A program made the translations under genes and the position numbers. Below the pieces are notes generated by a model. The model saw only the letters and a program-made list of their open reading frames with translations, was not told the origin of the DNA and ran no database searches. A DNA stretch of 64,000 bases, taken from assembly GCA_028023455.1 (NCBI GenBank), contig JAQFVV010006632.1, positions 374,001-438,000 on the forward strand. Reading direction: 5' to 3'. Positions 33,032 through 46,550 of the stretch are shown piece by piece. Each line of letters starts with the position of its first letter. Position 1 is the first letter of the stretch. The DNA is from Epiperipatus broadwayi (lineage: Eukaryota > Onychophora > Udeonychophora > Euonychophora > Peripatidae).

Positions 33032-35457
33032 TTTGGTAGATCCAATAAGAAAAAAAAGGTTAACATTATGCCAACTGTCTTAGGCAAAGACATAACATTT
33101 ATTGATGTTGTAAATATGTATGTGCATATTTGTTTTAATTAATAAATGTTTAATTGTTTTTATGACTCTGTGTTTATTATAATCACACATAAACAGAACA
33201 GTTCAGAGCAGCTTCCAACCAGACAATTTATATAAAATAACTTTCATGAACTTAAATTAAATACTGAGTTTATTTTACATCTATGTGACCTTCAATTTAA
33301 ATAATGTTTTAGAAAAAATAAAATCACTTTTTATTAAATTTATTATTAAAAATAACCATCTTATTTTTCCCTAACATTCTAACTGATTTCTTTGTTCTCA
33401 CTAGATTTAAGCTTTCAAATTACATTTTGATATTAAACCATTATTATTTATCAGAATATAATAAATTTGACTCATTCAATAGATATTTTTGTTTAGAAAT
33501 TAAATAAATTTAAAAAAATTACATTTGATTTTTGTTTTAGTTAAAACAAAATGCTATTACATCATCAAATTTGATGTGCATCTGATTCAATTGCAAAATG
33601 AAGAAAATCTTTGTTTGATGTTTGTTATAAAAATGTGAATGAGTTATTTTTAATAAAAACTAAATCTATCAATTTCTGCTTTAAAAGTTTACAATTTTTT
33701 GTAATTTTTATGGCATTGCCAGATATTATAACAATTAGGTGAGTGGTCTCATTTCTAGACAGCTGTGTTTCCCACAATGGTAATCTCTATAGTAACAATA
33801 TTCAGAAGAAAATATTTTTTATATTTAAAAATAAAACATTTCAGTAAAAATATATATGTAATAACATTTATTTTTGATTTTTAATAATTATTACATAATT
33901 ATGATATAAATATAATCATGAACTTTTCAAAAAATAAGTTTTTACACCATTGTAATATTTTCTTGAAGTAATCTCATAGAGTTTGAGAAAGCAAAATATA
34001 TAATTGTTATCCATTATCATAAGAACATGAGATGCTTTGATGGGCCACCTATTCAATTTTTCCACCACCATTTGAATTTTTTGTATTTAAAATATTAAAA
34101 AGTAAATATATGTGAATTTTACAGCCATTAAAAAAAAGTAATTCTAAATTCTCACCAGGGAAAACAAATGCAAATTTAATTTTTAGAAATCTCAAATGCA
34201 GCTTGACTTTTTGGATAAAAAAAACCAGTTAGTTTTAATTATAATACAAACAACTAAAAAAATAATAGAAGTTATGTTTATTTTTAAAATTATTTTAAAT
34301 ACTAAGAATACATTATTTTAAGCTAAAGAAATATTTTCTTCTTTCACATGACAAGTTTGAATCTTTCTAAAAATAGCATACAATTATAAAAATAAATATA
34401 TCATATATTTACTAAATAAATACTCCTTTCAAAATATTTAAAATAGCCTAAAAACAACTTTTAATCATTCCTATTTGATAAATTAACAGGAACAAGTGCT
34501 GCCATCTTGTACCATTTGAATTTGAAATTTAATCTTTGAACTGCAAAACTTTTTTTTTTATAACTCCTATTATTTATTAAAGTGAAAGCTAAAATATATA
34601 ATGTTTATTATTTATGCAATGAATTAGTGGCATACAAAATATTCAAATAACTTTGAAAAAAAAATTACCCGAAAATGGTGCTGAAAGCACCACTCTGAAG
34701 TGATATGGAATTGGAAAGACATAAATTAATCTTTTCCAAAACATATCTCAAAGTTTATGAATATTTTTCTGGATATCTTAAAAACATCTCTATATGTAAA
34801 CTTTGAAGATAATCTAAATTAAATTATCATTTTAAAAAGGTGGTATTACTTTATTTCTGTGATTTAAGTTAATGAAATTTACTACCATTTAACGAAGTAT
34901 GCCATTACAATCTTGGTCACTAGAAAAGTCTTTTGGGCAAAAAAATATTATCAAACTAATTAATAAGTAACAGAAAAATGCAACAAAACTGAAATACATT
35001 CTATGTTTTTATAACAGTCAATAGCAACCTCAAACTGATAATAATGTTGTGCTTTTATAATTTTTAGCTCTAGTTAGGCAATATGATCATTTCAATGTTT
35101 TAAACTCCATAAATGCGCAACCTCTTATCATTTATTTTACATTTTAATTGAATACTACTAATTGGCAATTTCAAATTAAAAGATATTAATATTCAACTAA
35201 GTTTCAACAACAGTCATTTAAATTCAGAAATATTATTATATTACTAAGTGCTTTTAAAATATCTCATATATACATATATAATTTTTGCATATGAAAATCA
35301 TCACTTCACAGAAACACACAGTATTATTTAGAAAATGGTTTGAAAAAAGTTATTCCATATTCTTATACCTATCAAGAATATTGCAAACGCTAATGGAAAG
35401 GAAAAATAATTTGGACATTTTTTAAAAAAAAATTCCATGCTTACTTGATATATATAT
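33032..35457. other. AT-rich spacer up to the Gypsy element
   Basis: No coding signal or recognised repeat. Ends in a TA run (about 35450-35457) at the LTR boundary. Confidence 0.55.
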
Positions 35458-38160
35458 TGAAACAGTAAGGTCTGCTTTGCAGATCTTCGTTTCACCTTTT
35501 CTCACCTACTTCCTACCCTCATACCTTAGTTTGAACCCCAATCTATCGTAGTGTGTCTGCAATACACTTATATACCGAAAATCCCGCCTAATTTTAAACT
35601 ACGAGCACAATGCTCGTATTATATATATAACTTATTCCCAAATAAAATAAAATATTATGAATTATGTATTTGTTCACATAATTTACATTTATTAAAAAGT
35701 AAGTTATATAAGTCGTAATTGCGCACACACTATGATATCCATTTTAAAACATATCAAAATTATAAATTGTTAGTTATTTTGTTTGGATCTATTTACAAAT
35801 ATATTACCGTCGTAATATATTTTGATTTAAAATAAAATTCATTTAGTAAATATTCGTTTAGTAGATAGATTCAAATATTACAATTTAAAATAAAATAACT
35901 TTCATTTTATTTAATAAAAATCATCCCAAATATTTCTGTTAAAATAAATGAGGGACAATAGTTTAATTATATAAGTTTATCTAAAAACAGCAGCTGTCCA
36001 CTTAAGTTTTCTTTAATTAGTAGCAGTAATTTTAATTAAATCTAGTTTGTAATTCGAATGTTGACGGGGAAGTTAACAAAAGAAATTAATTAATGGTGAA
36101 TTCCTTTAGACATTTGGATAGATTTAATTACAGCAGATAAGTCCAATAATTTTGTACGCTCCAGGACAAATCTATTGTTAAATTTTACTATAAAAAGGAT
36201 GTTTTTCTTTTGTTCTCCATTCTAAGCTTTTAAAGAATTCTGAGTTGTCTAAAGGTTTCTGAGTTGTTCTAAAATTCTAATAATTTGCTAACCTTGACAT
36301 GTCCGAGTAGAGGCGTTTAAGATGGCTATGTCCCCTCGGAATAGCCAGCCGCTGCTCCATACCATCAGAAATTATCACACGGATCCCGGAACTGCTGCTG
36401 CCGCTGCCAAAATATGAACATTCCAGATTTTGCTGCTGAATTATAAAACCTGCCGAACATCTACCTGCAAGTGCTTCCCCAGAGGTAACCTAAATTAACC
36501 CAAGAGCTCTTGTGATCACTAACTAACATGCTATAGCTATTTAACATTGTTTTCTTATATTTCACAACTTCATTGTGTATTTATTTTGTGTGTTTAAATA
36601 TGCTCAACATTTTGCTCTCTATCCTTGGGTTAATATTTTCTATTTATAAAGCTTTCTTTTATTTTATTATGATAATGTGTCAGAATCGTCTTTGACCGAG
36701 TGAACTATTCCCTCTATTGAAAATAAGACGCCGCTATTAAGGCATATTTTAAATTTATAATTTTCCAATTTTATTGTCTTGCAAATCACTCGTTCGAGGG
36801 CGATTCTTTTCTTTAATGTAACATAATCACATAGTTTAAAATCTACATGTTATTGATTTTAATCTAATATAAGAGTATGTGCGAAGTCAATGATTAAATG
36901 TGTCCCCAAATGCATGATTGCGTATATAAATCTATACTTACTTTTCAAACCCGCAAGCATGCATTTTCCTATTTTAATTACCGTGTTCTACTTTCATTAT
37001 AAAGTTCATCATTGACGTCGAGAATGTGTGGACCCTCTTAAATGAATTTTGGGGAATTTGATTGGGCATTTCTCTTAATCCAAGTAAAACCCATTTAGTA
37101 TGTTTTTATATACACTAGTCTCGTATTGCTGGTACATGAATTGATTGTTGAGACCGCTTTGTTTTATTTTTCCAAGGATTCTTTACACGGCAAAGTCCAT
37201 TCTTTTCGCTTATTGCAAGTTTCCAGGCAGAGGGTGTTCACCAATGACACCCCTGGGAATTAAACGCAATCGTCACACATTCGCTAAGTTTTGGCTGTTC
37301 GTCAAAATACTTTCCTACGGGTTAGCGGCGAGATGCCCTCCGTAATTATTCCGGATCTTCAATATTGTTTCATTTTATATTTATTTTACAAAGCATCCAT
37401 GACTTAAATGAGTTACACCCTCCAACGTTATAAATTCACTATCAGCAATACTGACCTCCCAATACAAATCTATTATTATTCTCAAATAAATGCTTTGATC
37501 CCATTCCCACGTTTGCTTAGTAAGCTTTAGTCCGTTACTATTCTCGAAATCAATAAATATTTTAGAACATTTAATTTCAAATATTGTCTTAAACTTGTCT
37601 ATTTACTCAAAGCACCTCGCACATGTTCCTATCTTGTCAAGCACATTATCGTAACGCTATTAGCCCGAGGAATAGAATATATCACTCTGTTTTAAAACCT
37701 TTTTGTCATTACTGAAATATAAATGCCAACAATTATTTAATACGCGTCCCTGTCTCATATAAGCAGACAGTGGCGTTTCATATATATATTTATATAAATA
37801 AATTGTGTGAAATTATTTAAAACTAAATTTTATCTCTTATTTTATTTGATTCCTATCACTGTCTCGGTCTATATATATATATATTTTCTGCATTTCTTTT
37901 ATAAATCCATAGACATTAATTAGCCACCCAAACTTATCTTAGTATAGAGTCTTTTGTTTCTCCCTGACCACCAGGCACCGGTAAAAGGTTATACTAGTTG
38001 TAGCATCAGATGCGTTATCACGCAGGTGGCGCTGTGAAATTTGGACTTTAGATTCGAACTTAGTATATCTAGAAGGCAACCCCTCCTAGAATGTTCAGTT
38101 TAGTGTCTGGGGTTCGAATTATGCAGTGTGTTAGCGAGATAGACGATTCTGACCGTTACA
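35458..38160 (+). repeat. 5' LTR of Gypsy element, about 2.7 kb
   Basis: Starts TGAAACAGTAAGG and ends GACCGTTACA (TG...CA). The end is set by comparison with the solo LTR at 52116-54773, which begins TGAAACAGTAAG and ends GACTATTACA. The first 1355 bp match the 3' copy. The first 37 bp form a hairpin: TGAAAC with GTTTCA, and AAGGTCTGC with GCAGATCTT. It contains TCTCAAATAAATG-type poly(A)-signal-like sequence near 37480, conserved in the solo LTR. Confidence 0.75.
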
Positions 38161-38185
38161 TAGTAAATTTTTTTTTCCGGGTCCA

Positions 38186-38210
38186 TGGCTTGCCCAAACG
38201 TGGAGCCTCG
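38186..38210 (+). promoter_or_regulatory. Candidate tRNA primer-binding site
   Basis: Lies 25 bp after the LTR end. It reads TGGCTTGCCCAAACGTGGAG and then CCTCG, which resembles the tRNA-Lys primer site (TGGCGCCCAACGTGGGGC) with small insertions. A second candidate, TGGCGCCCAAGGG, is at 38828-38840 with a better 5' match but 670 bp from the LTR. Confidence 0.4.
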
Positions 38211-38211
38211 A

Positions 38212-38275
38212 ATATTTAAACACCCACATCCCTGTAGATCTTAATTATTTAAACACCCACATCCTTGTAGCTTAA
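38212..38275 (+). repeat. Tandem duplication in Gypsy leader
   Basis: Two copies of a ~30-bp unit containing TTTAAACACCCACATCC and TTGTAG. Confidence 0.8.
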
Positions 38276-39503
38276 TTTTAGCATTTTGTTTCGTATGTAA
38301 TCACTCAAATCCTTTATATTTTTGATATATAAAATATCTTTTCAAACTCTATACTATCTATATTGTTTATTTGCGTGTATATTTCATATATTTTGTTTGA
38401 CTCGGGCATTCAGTTACTTATCCTATATAATCAGAACTTGTCCAAACATGCTATAGTGCGATACGAGCCATCTGTATTATCTGTATTTATTGTTTCACTT
38501 AAATTACGCTATGTACGCATAGTGTAAATTACTTAAATATTGTCCCAAGTGAATATTGTGACAATTATGAAGATTTCAAATATTGTATTTTCTATCAAAA
38601 TAAAGTTTTATCGGCTCAACGCGCAAGATAGCATAATGATAATTTCGTACGGTAATGACCTAGATATAATAGGCTATCGTACGGAATTCAGAAATAATTA
38701 TAAATCAAAAGTTGTAATCAATAAAAAAAAATGCGAATGTTTTAACGAGTGCCCGTAGTTAAATGGAATAGTTATTAAAATTAATTTTGGGAAGCTAACA
38801 GTCTATGGATATTTTTAACTGGTGACATGGCGCCCAAGGGTAATTTCACTAAACGGAGTTACTTCTAAAATAAATTTTGTCAGCAGGCTCAATTCTTTTG
38901 TATGAAATTTGTTTTTTTAACGTGTGTAAATTTTTTTTTTAGACCAAATAATGAGACGTGAATCGGATCAATAATTATGTAAATAAATATATATGTTTGC
39001 AAATCTTAAATAAGAGGGAACGAAATAATTATACCCGGATCTAGCGAATGTTTATATATATAAATAAATTTGCTTGAGTTTAAAAATATATTTTAGCGAA
39101 ATATTTTGACAGGTAGAATTTAAGAGATTTTTATATATACGGGCAGTTAAAAATATATATGTTGGCAGCAGATTTAAGCGAGAAATTTTAGCAGTAGTAA
39201 GAGGGCAGTAGTTGGGGTTTTAAGTGATAAATATAAAAGCAGCAATTAGGCCAACAGAACCAAGAGGGAGATAGCCTATTAGCCATTAATAAAATTGTAA
39301 TTAAACGTAATAATCGCAGAGAATTAAACAAGGAAAAATAATAAGAGTATTTTTTTTACTGTATTAGTTTTAATAAGCTCCAAGTAAAATAGTTTAAACA
39401 TTTTCTTTATCAGTGCGATACATTGTGTTAAAGATATATTAATATAGTTAGCGATAAAATAAAAAGTAATCATCATCATCGATCACGATAATCATCCAAG
39501 GCC

Positions 39504-42500
39504 ATGGATAATATGGAGAACAACCACGATGAACAAGAACTGGACCCATCTGGATTTCTTGAATCTCCTCCAATAAGTATGAGACCTGTCCAGCAAACGA
39601 GCCAGGGTGATTTCAATCGGAAATATCTGGAGGAATTGTATAGGAGAAGCGAAGAGAGGGCAAGAGAGCATGAAGAGGAAGCCCAAAGAAAAGAGGAAGA
39701 GTATAAAACATTTAACAGGCTGCTTCTCGATGAAATTGTCAAAGTGAAAAAAAAAACAAAGGGCTCTCGAACTTAATATTGAAGAATGCTACCTAGAAAA
39801 CTGGAAAGAGTACAGAACTACAAATCAGAGCTGTCAGCCCTTTGGCAGCAATCAACCAATTTCTCAAGTCAACAATAGTACAAGAGATGCAGCCTGCAGT
39901 ACATTAATTTCAGACCTTAGGATTCAAACCCAGATTGATAAAATAATCACCATTCAGATATTTCAAGGAGAAGTAGGGGAAAATCCTCACTCACACTTGG
40001 ATAGCTTGCGGGATTTTTTTTCTCTGTGTAAGATGAACTGTCGCGAACAGACTGTGATTGCTAGACATTACTTATAAGGCTATGCACGAGATTGGTGGGG
40101 CATGTTGACTAAAAAACCGAGCGACTTTGCCAATTACTCTAACACATTATTGAAGTATTATTATAGTGAGGATCGGCAGAGCGTGATTCTAAACACGATT
40201 TGCCAGGACAAATATGAAGCAATCAAAGAGACTTGCATGCAATTTTTCATTTGCCTGGTAAACCGATTTAGATCACTCACTGCGTTCAAGTTTTCAGATT
40301 CCTACATCATCTGTACAATCCAACTGAATATGCCATTACCTGTCCAATGGCTTATGGTCAGCAGCAGGATCAAAGATGTGGAAGTCATGGCGGAATTTTT
40401 GATGACGATCAACTATGGCCCATGGAATCTCCACCGTCAATCAGAACAAAATATGATGGGAGGGAATATGAGACCCAAAAGAACTGTGTTAGCACAACCC
40501 TACAATGCTCATCCTCCAACAAAAGGAAGCCTCTTAGGAGATATGAACCCCATGTCAATGGTTATCCGAGAAGAGGACCCCACCTGTGGAGTTCCTATTG
40601 GTCCATGTCCAATAATAAACATCAGAGTGGGATCCATTGAACTTCCTGCCCTCATTGACACTGGCAGTCAGATTTCCTGCATTTCAAAGGGAACGGAGCG
40701 GATGTATACCCAGGTTACCATCCCATCCCATCCAGATGAAACTGGCGGATGGGAAATAAACCAAGACTGAAGCATACCAAGTATGGTTAAAAATAATCTT
40801 CAGGAAAATAACCATTGGGCACACTTTCCTAGTTATAAAAGGATTGGTCCATGATGTTATAATTGGATCTGATTTTCTGACCCAAAATAAGTGTATCCTT
40901 GACTATGCCACGAATTCAATCATGGTCCAGCAAGAGAAGATATATTTTAATGAAGCCGATGTCCTACCTGGAATCCAAGTTCAGTGTATGGAGGCCAGCA
41001 TCGATGAAAGCACCATCAAAGATAAGGTCAAAGAATCGTCACTAGAAACCATCGGGAATCAGTCCCAATTGCATCAACTATTAATGGCAAGTCGGCAAAT
41101 CTTCTCTCCAATCCCTGGAGAAATTAAAGGTTATGTCCACCGGATTCGTGTGAAGGAGAAAACCCACTTCCAGGCCCGGACATACCCCATTCCTTTCCAA
41201 TATCAAGATGAAGTGAGCGCTCAGATCCAACAGATGATTACATGGGGGGTAATTGAGAAAGGATCATCGCCATATAACAACCCATTAGTGGTTGTGAAAA
41301 AGAAAAATGGGTCTATAAGACTGTTTAGATGCCAGAATGCTCAACAATATCACGATACCGGAACGGGATATCCCACCACCTGTATAGGAAGTTTTTCTCA
41401 AATTATCTACAAAGAATATTTTTTCCACATTAGACTTAACTGCTAGCTATTGGCAGATGATATTACCCCCCAAGACAGGAAATACATGGCCTTCCGTCAC
41501 AATGGGCAAACACATCTGTTTAAGAGAGTACCTTTTGGGCTCATAAACAGCGGCGCTGGACTAATGAGGTGCTTGGACCAAGTTCTATCCGAAGATCTAA
41601 AAAAAAATTAGTGTGCTATATCGATGATGTGGTCATTGCATCGTGCAACCCGCAGGAACACCTGGAGTACTTGAAGCAGTTCTTTTCTGAATGTGCCCAA
41701 AAGAATATTACTGTGAATCTAGAAAAGAGTCACTTTGCTCTAAAAGAAATTGCCTTTTTGGGACACAACCTAAATGGACAAGGAATTCGGACTCATCCGG
41801 ATAAGGTATAAGCAATCCAGAACTTTCCGAGGCCTATCAATAGAAAGCAGATTAGATCCTTTTTAGGCCTCTGCAATTACTACCATAAGTTCTATCCAGG
41901 CTTTGCAAAAGATACCTCCACATTGCTGGAACTATTGAAGCAACACCGTCGGTGGGAATGGAGTGAACAGCACGAGCAAGATTTCAAGAAAATCAAGGAC
42001 AATTTCCTCCAGACTGTGATGTTATATTATCCTGATTTCACTCGCCCATTCTATTTGCAGACTGACAGCAGCAAGAAAGGTCTAGGTGTTGTACTGTTCC
42101 AGGTTAATCAAGCAGGCCAACATCAGGTCTTGTACTTCAGTAGCCATACATTAAGAGGTGCAGAAAAAAATTATACGGTCACTGAACAAGAGACTTTAGC
42201 CATTGTATGGGCATGCAGCAAATTCAAGCAGATATTGCTGGGATTGGAAGTAATTATAATTACAGACCACCGGTGCTTGGAATTTCTGAATAAAAGTTAT
42301 CTAAACAATGATCACCTTATTCGATGGAGCTTGTCACTGCAGAAATTCCACTACAGGATAATTATTGTCCAGGCCCTGAAAATATTGTGGCCGATGTATT
42401 GAGTCATCACCCTGTGGAAATTAAACCTTGCAACCCTATGATATCAGACCAGCCATTAATCATCATGACTAACGTGTTGGACCAGGAAATTGAAAAGAAA

Positions 42501-43712
42501 CTTAAGAATTTGCAGTATTGTCAGGAAAAGCAGCCCCAGTACAGATTTAATGCAAGAAATCCAAAGGCAAAGAAACCCCTCTCAAGGATGCACCACTGGT
42601 AGGGGGGAAAGGAGATACAGATTGCAAAATGGGCTTTTGCTGCAACAGACTGAGAATCGATTGTGGAAAATTCTCATACCACCTGATTTAAGAAGCCCAC
42701 TAATCACTTATATGCACAGCCTGGTGGGACATTATGGTCCCAGAAAAACCAAAGAAGCCCTGAGGCGGCAGTTTCATTGGCCTCAGATGTATAGTGATAT
42801 ATTGCATACCCTCCAGAAATGTAATACATGCGCTAAAAGCAAACCCCCAAATAAGATCTTCAGCGGTACCCCCACCTCCATTATCCCATTGGGACCCAAC
42901 AAGGTATTAGCAGTAGACCATTATGGGCCACTACCATCCTATCGTAGATGTCGGTACCTTTTTGTCACCTATGACATATTTTCTAAGTATGCATGGGCCT
43001 ACCCAGTCATCAGGGCAGATTCAAAAAGTGCAATTAGGACATTACAGTGCAAGCAATTTGTGACTATCAGCAAGCCCGAAGCAATACTCTCAGATCACGG
43101 CTCGGCTTTCACTTCACGAGAATGGCAGACCTGGATAAAGAGCCAAGATCTCAGGCATGTGATGACATCCATTAGAAACCCCCAATCCAACCCCTGCGAG
43201 AGGGTCATGTGGGAAATTAACCGGCTGTTTCGGACATACATCCACGATAACCACCGGGGCTGGGTCAACCGAACTGAAGAAATTTTTCAGTATATTAATG
43301 GAACCATTAATGAGGCTACAGGGCTAACACCAATGCGTCTTCATTTTGGTAAGCCAGAGCAACCATTAATTAAAATACCCCTGCCCAAGGATGATCAAGA
43401 AGTGGACAGAGAAGAGGACCGGCGAGCAGTTCATCATCATCTGAAAGCCCGGGCAGAAAAAAACAATTAAAGGAAACAAGGTCCTACCAATTTCAAGTTG
43501 GGGATCATGTATGGGTCAGAACTCCAAAGCCCAGTAGCTGGGACCAGTGTAAATACAAGAAGTTTTTCCCACTGTATCAGGGGCCATATGTGATAAAACG
43601 GGTAAGCGGCCCAAATGCATATTTACTGGAGGATAATGGGGCCATAACAGGGACTTATAATGCTAGGAGTCTAAAACCCCTTGTATATCACTCACCAGAC
43701 CCAGGATTATAG
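39504..43712 (+). pseudogene. Gypsy gag-pol polyprotein, broken
   Basis: Begins at ATG 39504 with an acidic, coiled-coil-like Gag N-terminus (Arg/Glu-rich, about residues 35-80). Capsid-like sequence follows with a DWW motif near 40090. Protease: LIDTGSQISC at 40653-40682 and IIGSDFL at 40858-40878. RT: N-terminal region to about 41330 and catalytic YIDD at 41617-41628. RNase H: TDSS near 42061. Integrase: HSLVGH and CNTC zinc-binding residues (42715-42835), then Asp near 42918, Asp near 43094 and Glu near 43198 (DDE). A GPY-type module follows to TAG at 43712. Frameshifts near 39765, 41330, 41560 and 42390, a frame change at 43470, and in-frame stops near 40075 and 40770 break it. TDSS replaces the usual TDAS. 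Confidence 0.88.
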
Positions 43713-43847
43713 TAGTTTTTTTTAAAAAAAAAAAAAAAACACAACAACAAAAAAAAAAAAAAAGAAATGGACACGTCACAGAATAATATAAAAAGGAGAT
43801 CGGATATAAACAGTGTTAAATGATTAGTTTTAAATAAAATTTTGTTG

Positions 43848-43861
43848 GAAGAAGGGGGGGA
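43848..43861 (+). promoter_or_regulatory. Polypurine tract candidate
   Basis: GGAAGAAGGGGGGG is the strongest purine run in the 3' region, but it lies about 200 bp before the 3' LTR instead of abutting it. The bases directly upstream of 44062 (TTAGGGAATG) are only a weak tract. Confidence 0.4.
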
Positions 43862-44061
43862 TTATTAAAAAAATGTTCGCTAGATGGTACAGTTATTAAT
43901 ATGATCTGGGTATATAATTCAGTTTCGTTTCTTCATTATATTTATATTCCTGGACATTATGGGTTATCTTGTAAATTTTTTATGCAGGCTTCATAGGTGG
44001 ACACCTGTTGTAAGATCTTTTTTTTTTAACAATTTTTTTTTGTTCCATCAATTAGGGAATG

Positions 44062-45418
44062 TGAAACAGTAAGGTCTGCTTTGCAGATCTTCATTTCACC
44101 TTTTCTCACCTACTTCCTACCCTCATACCTTAGTTTGAACCCCAATCTATCGTAGTGTGTCTGCAATACACTTATATACCGAAAATCCCGCTTAATTTTA
44201 AACTACGAGCACAATGCTCGTATTATATATATATAACTTATTCTCAAATAAAATAAAATATTATGAATTATGTATTTATTCACATAATTTATATTTATTA
44301 AAAAGTAAGTTATATAAGTTGTAATTGCGCACACACTATGATATCCATTTTAAAACATATCAAAATTATAAATTGTTAGTTATTTTGTTTGGATCTATTT
44401 ACAAATATATTACCGTCGTAATATATTTTGATTTTAAAAAAAATTCATTTAGTAAATATTCGTTTAGTAGATAGATTCAAATATTACAATTTAAAATAAA
44501 ATAATTTTCGTTTTATTTAATAAAAATCATCACAAATATTTCTGTTAAAATAAATGAGGGACAATAGTTTAATTATATAAGTTTATCTAAAAACAGCAGC
44601 TGTCCATTTAAGTTTTCTTTAATTAGTAGCAATAATTTTAATTAAATCTAGTTTGTAATTCGAATATCGACGGGGAAGTTAACAAAAGAAATTAATTAAT
44701 GGTGAATTCCTTTAGACATTCGGATAGATTTAATTACAGCAGATAAGTCCAAAAATTTTGTATGCTCCAGGACAAATCTATTGTTAAATTTTACTATAAA
44801 AAGGATGTTTTTCTTTTGTTCTCCATTCTAAGCTTTTAAAAAATTCTGAATTGTCTAAAGGTTTCTGAGTTGTTCTAAAATTCTAATAATTTGCTAACCT
44901 TGACATGTCCGAGTAGAGGCGTTTAAGATGGCTATGTCCCTTCGGAATAGCCAGCCGCTGCTCCATACCATCAGAAATTATCACACGGATCCCGGAACTG
45001 TTGCTGCCGCTGCCAAAATATGAACATTCCAGATTTTGCTGCTGAATTATAAAACCTGCCGAACATCTACCTGCAAATGCTTCTCCAGAGGTAACCTAAA
45101 TTAACCCAAGAGCTCTTGTGATCACTAACTAACATGCTATAGCTATTTAACATTGTTTTCTTATATTTCACAACTTCATTGTGTATTTATTTTGTGTGTT
45201 TAAATATGCTCAACATTTTGCTCTCTATCCTTGGGTTAATATTTTCTATTTATAAAGCTTTCTTTATTTTATTATGATAATGTGTCAGAATCATCTTTGA
45301 CCGAGTGAACTATTCTTTCTATTGAAAATAAGACGCCGCTATTAAGGCATATTTTAAATTTATAATTTTCCAATTTTATTGTCTTGCAAATCACTCTGTT
45401 CGAGGGCGATTCTTTTCT
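44062..45418 (+). repeat. 3' LTR of Gypsy element, 3'-truncated
   Basis: Matches 35458-36812 almost base for base, including the terminal hairpin, then stops in TCTTTTCT. The last ~1.35 kb of the LTR is absent and unrelated sequence follows, so a deletion or rearrangement removed the element end and its target duplication. Confidence 0.85.
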
Positions 45419-46550
45419 ATATAATTATACTTAGTTCTAGATTTTGATATTTGATAAATGACTAATACTCATTAATATCTGCAACCAGTGCCACCCTTTT
45501 GATGTTGAGGCCCCCGGGCACAAATATGGAGTGGGGAGGCAGGCAGTAAATAAAAAGAATAAAGAAATAAAATGTAATTTTTAATACAAGTAAAAAAGCA
45601 TATATAACATTTATTCGTATGTGAATAGTAATAATTAACTTATAATACATTAATATATATATATATAAAAATTAATATAAATTTATTTTCCTTAATTTCA
45701 GAAAATTGTTATATAATCTCACTTAAATTTAAATAGTTGCATAATTTATTTTTTATGAAAAGCAACATTAGGTTGGATCGTCTTTCTTGTGCCATAGTGG
45801 ATCTTAAATTGTTTTTTTATTATTTTAAGCTTTGAAATACTATGTTTGAATTCAGCAGTGGTTATCAGAATTGTTAATAAAATTCTTAAGATTATACGTA
45901 AATTGACAGATGCATTTCCTGTTTGGTGAATTCGGTACTTTGGTATTAGTCCTGCTACGATGTATTACTCTGATGATGTTTTTGTCTGCTAATATTTATT
46001 CAAAGTTTAAGTCTATGATGACATGGTGACCAAAATACTGGCTTGACTAATCCATGTCAACAATTAAGATATGTATGTGGGCACTGTGAGATTAAAAAAA
46101 CATGGTGCCTGTGAGATTTTGTGCTATCACTGTCTTTTGGACTATTAGGTTGTCTGTGCTAAATAGGGTGATTATTTTACAGATTTTTCAGCGATGTCTT
46201 CTGTGATTTTTAAAAGTTTATCATTTGTGATTTAAAAAATTTTGTAATTTCAGTCATTTTTTAAAAAAAATGAGTATAAAAATATAGGAAGTACCTGCTT
46301 CAGAAGAAGAAGCAATCAATTTCCTCCAGAAATATTGACTTTAGTCATATAAAATTGCATGACAATGACCATAATATGAAAATGCATATCCATACTTCTG
46401 ATAAACAATGACAGTGTTATTCTACAAATTGCCTCAAAAAGTAGCCATTTATAAGGAAATGTGGTGTTAAACTCCTCAAATAATATTATTGGCAACACTG
46501 AAGAGACCAAGACTGTGCTAATCCTATTAATTGTGTATTAAACCATTTTT
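45419..46550. other. Spacer, no gene recognised
   Basis: A GC-richer patch at 45480-45545 (GGCCCCCGGGC) has no frame I can identify; it may be a repeat remnant. Confidence 0.45.

Larger units (their letters stand above)
35458..45418 (+). mobile_element. Ty3/Gypsy LTR retrotransposon, defective
   Basis: About 10 kb, plus strand: 5' LTR (35458-38160), leader with candidate primer-binding sites, broken gag-pol (39504-43712), 3' untranslated region and a 3' LTR that is cut after 1357 bp. Domain order protease, RT, RNase H, integrase is that of Ty3/Gypsy (Metaviridae); no envelope-like ORF is seen. By eye the two LTR copies differ at about 30 sites over the shared 1.35 kb, so the insertion is fairly young, yet the coding region has several frameshifts and stops. 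Confidence 0.9.

Noticed and set aside
37145-37345. 66-codon open stretch
   Set aside because: Lies inside the 5' LTR of the Gypsy element and is not conserved in the solo LTR.
45418-45424. ATAT after the 3' Gypsy LTR as a target duplication matching 35454-35457
   Set aside because: The LTR is truncated there (no CA end), and the solo LTR shows the real end lies 1.35 kb further, so the match is a chance AT-rich hit.
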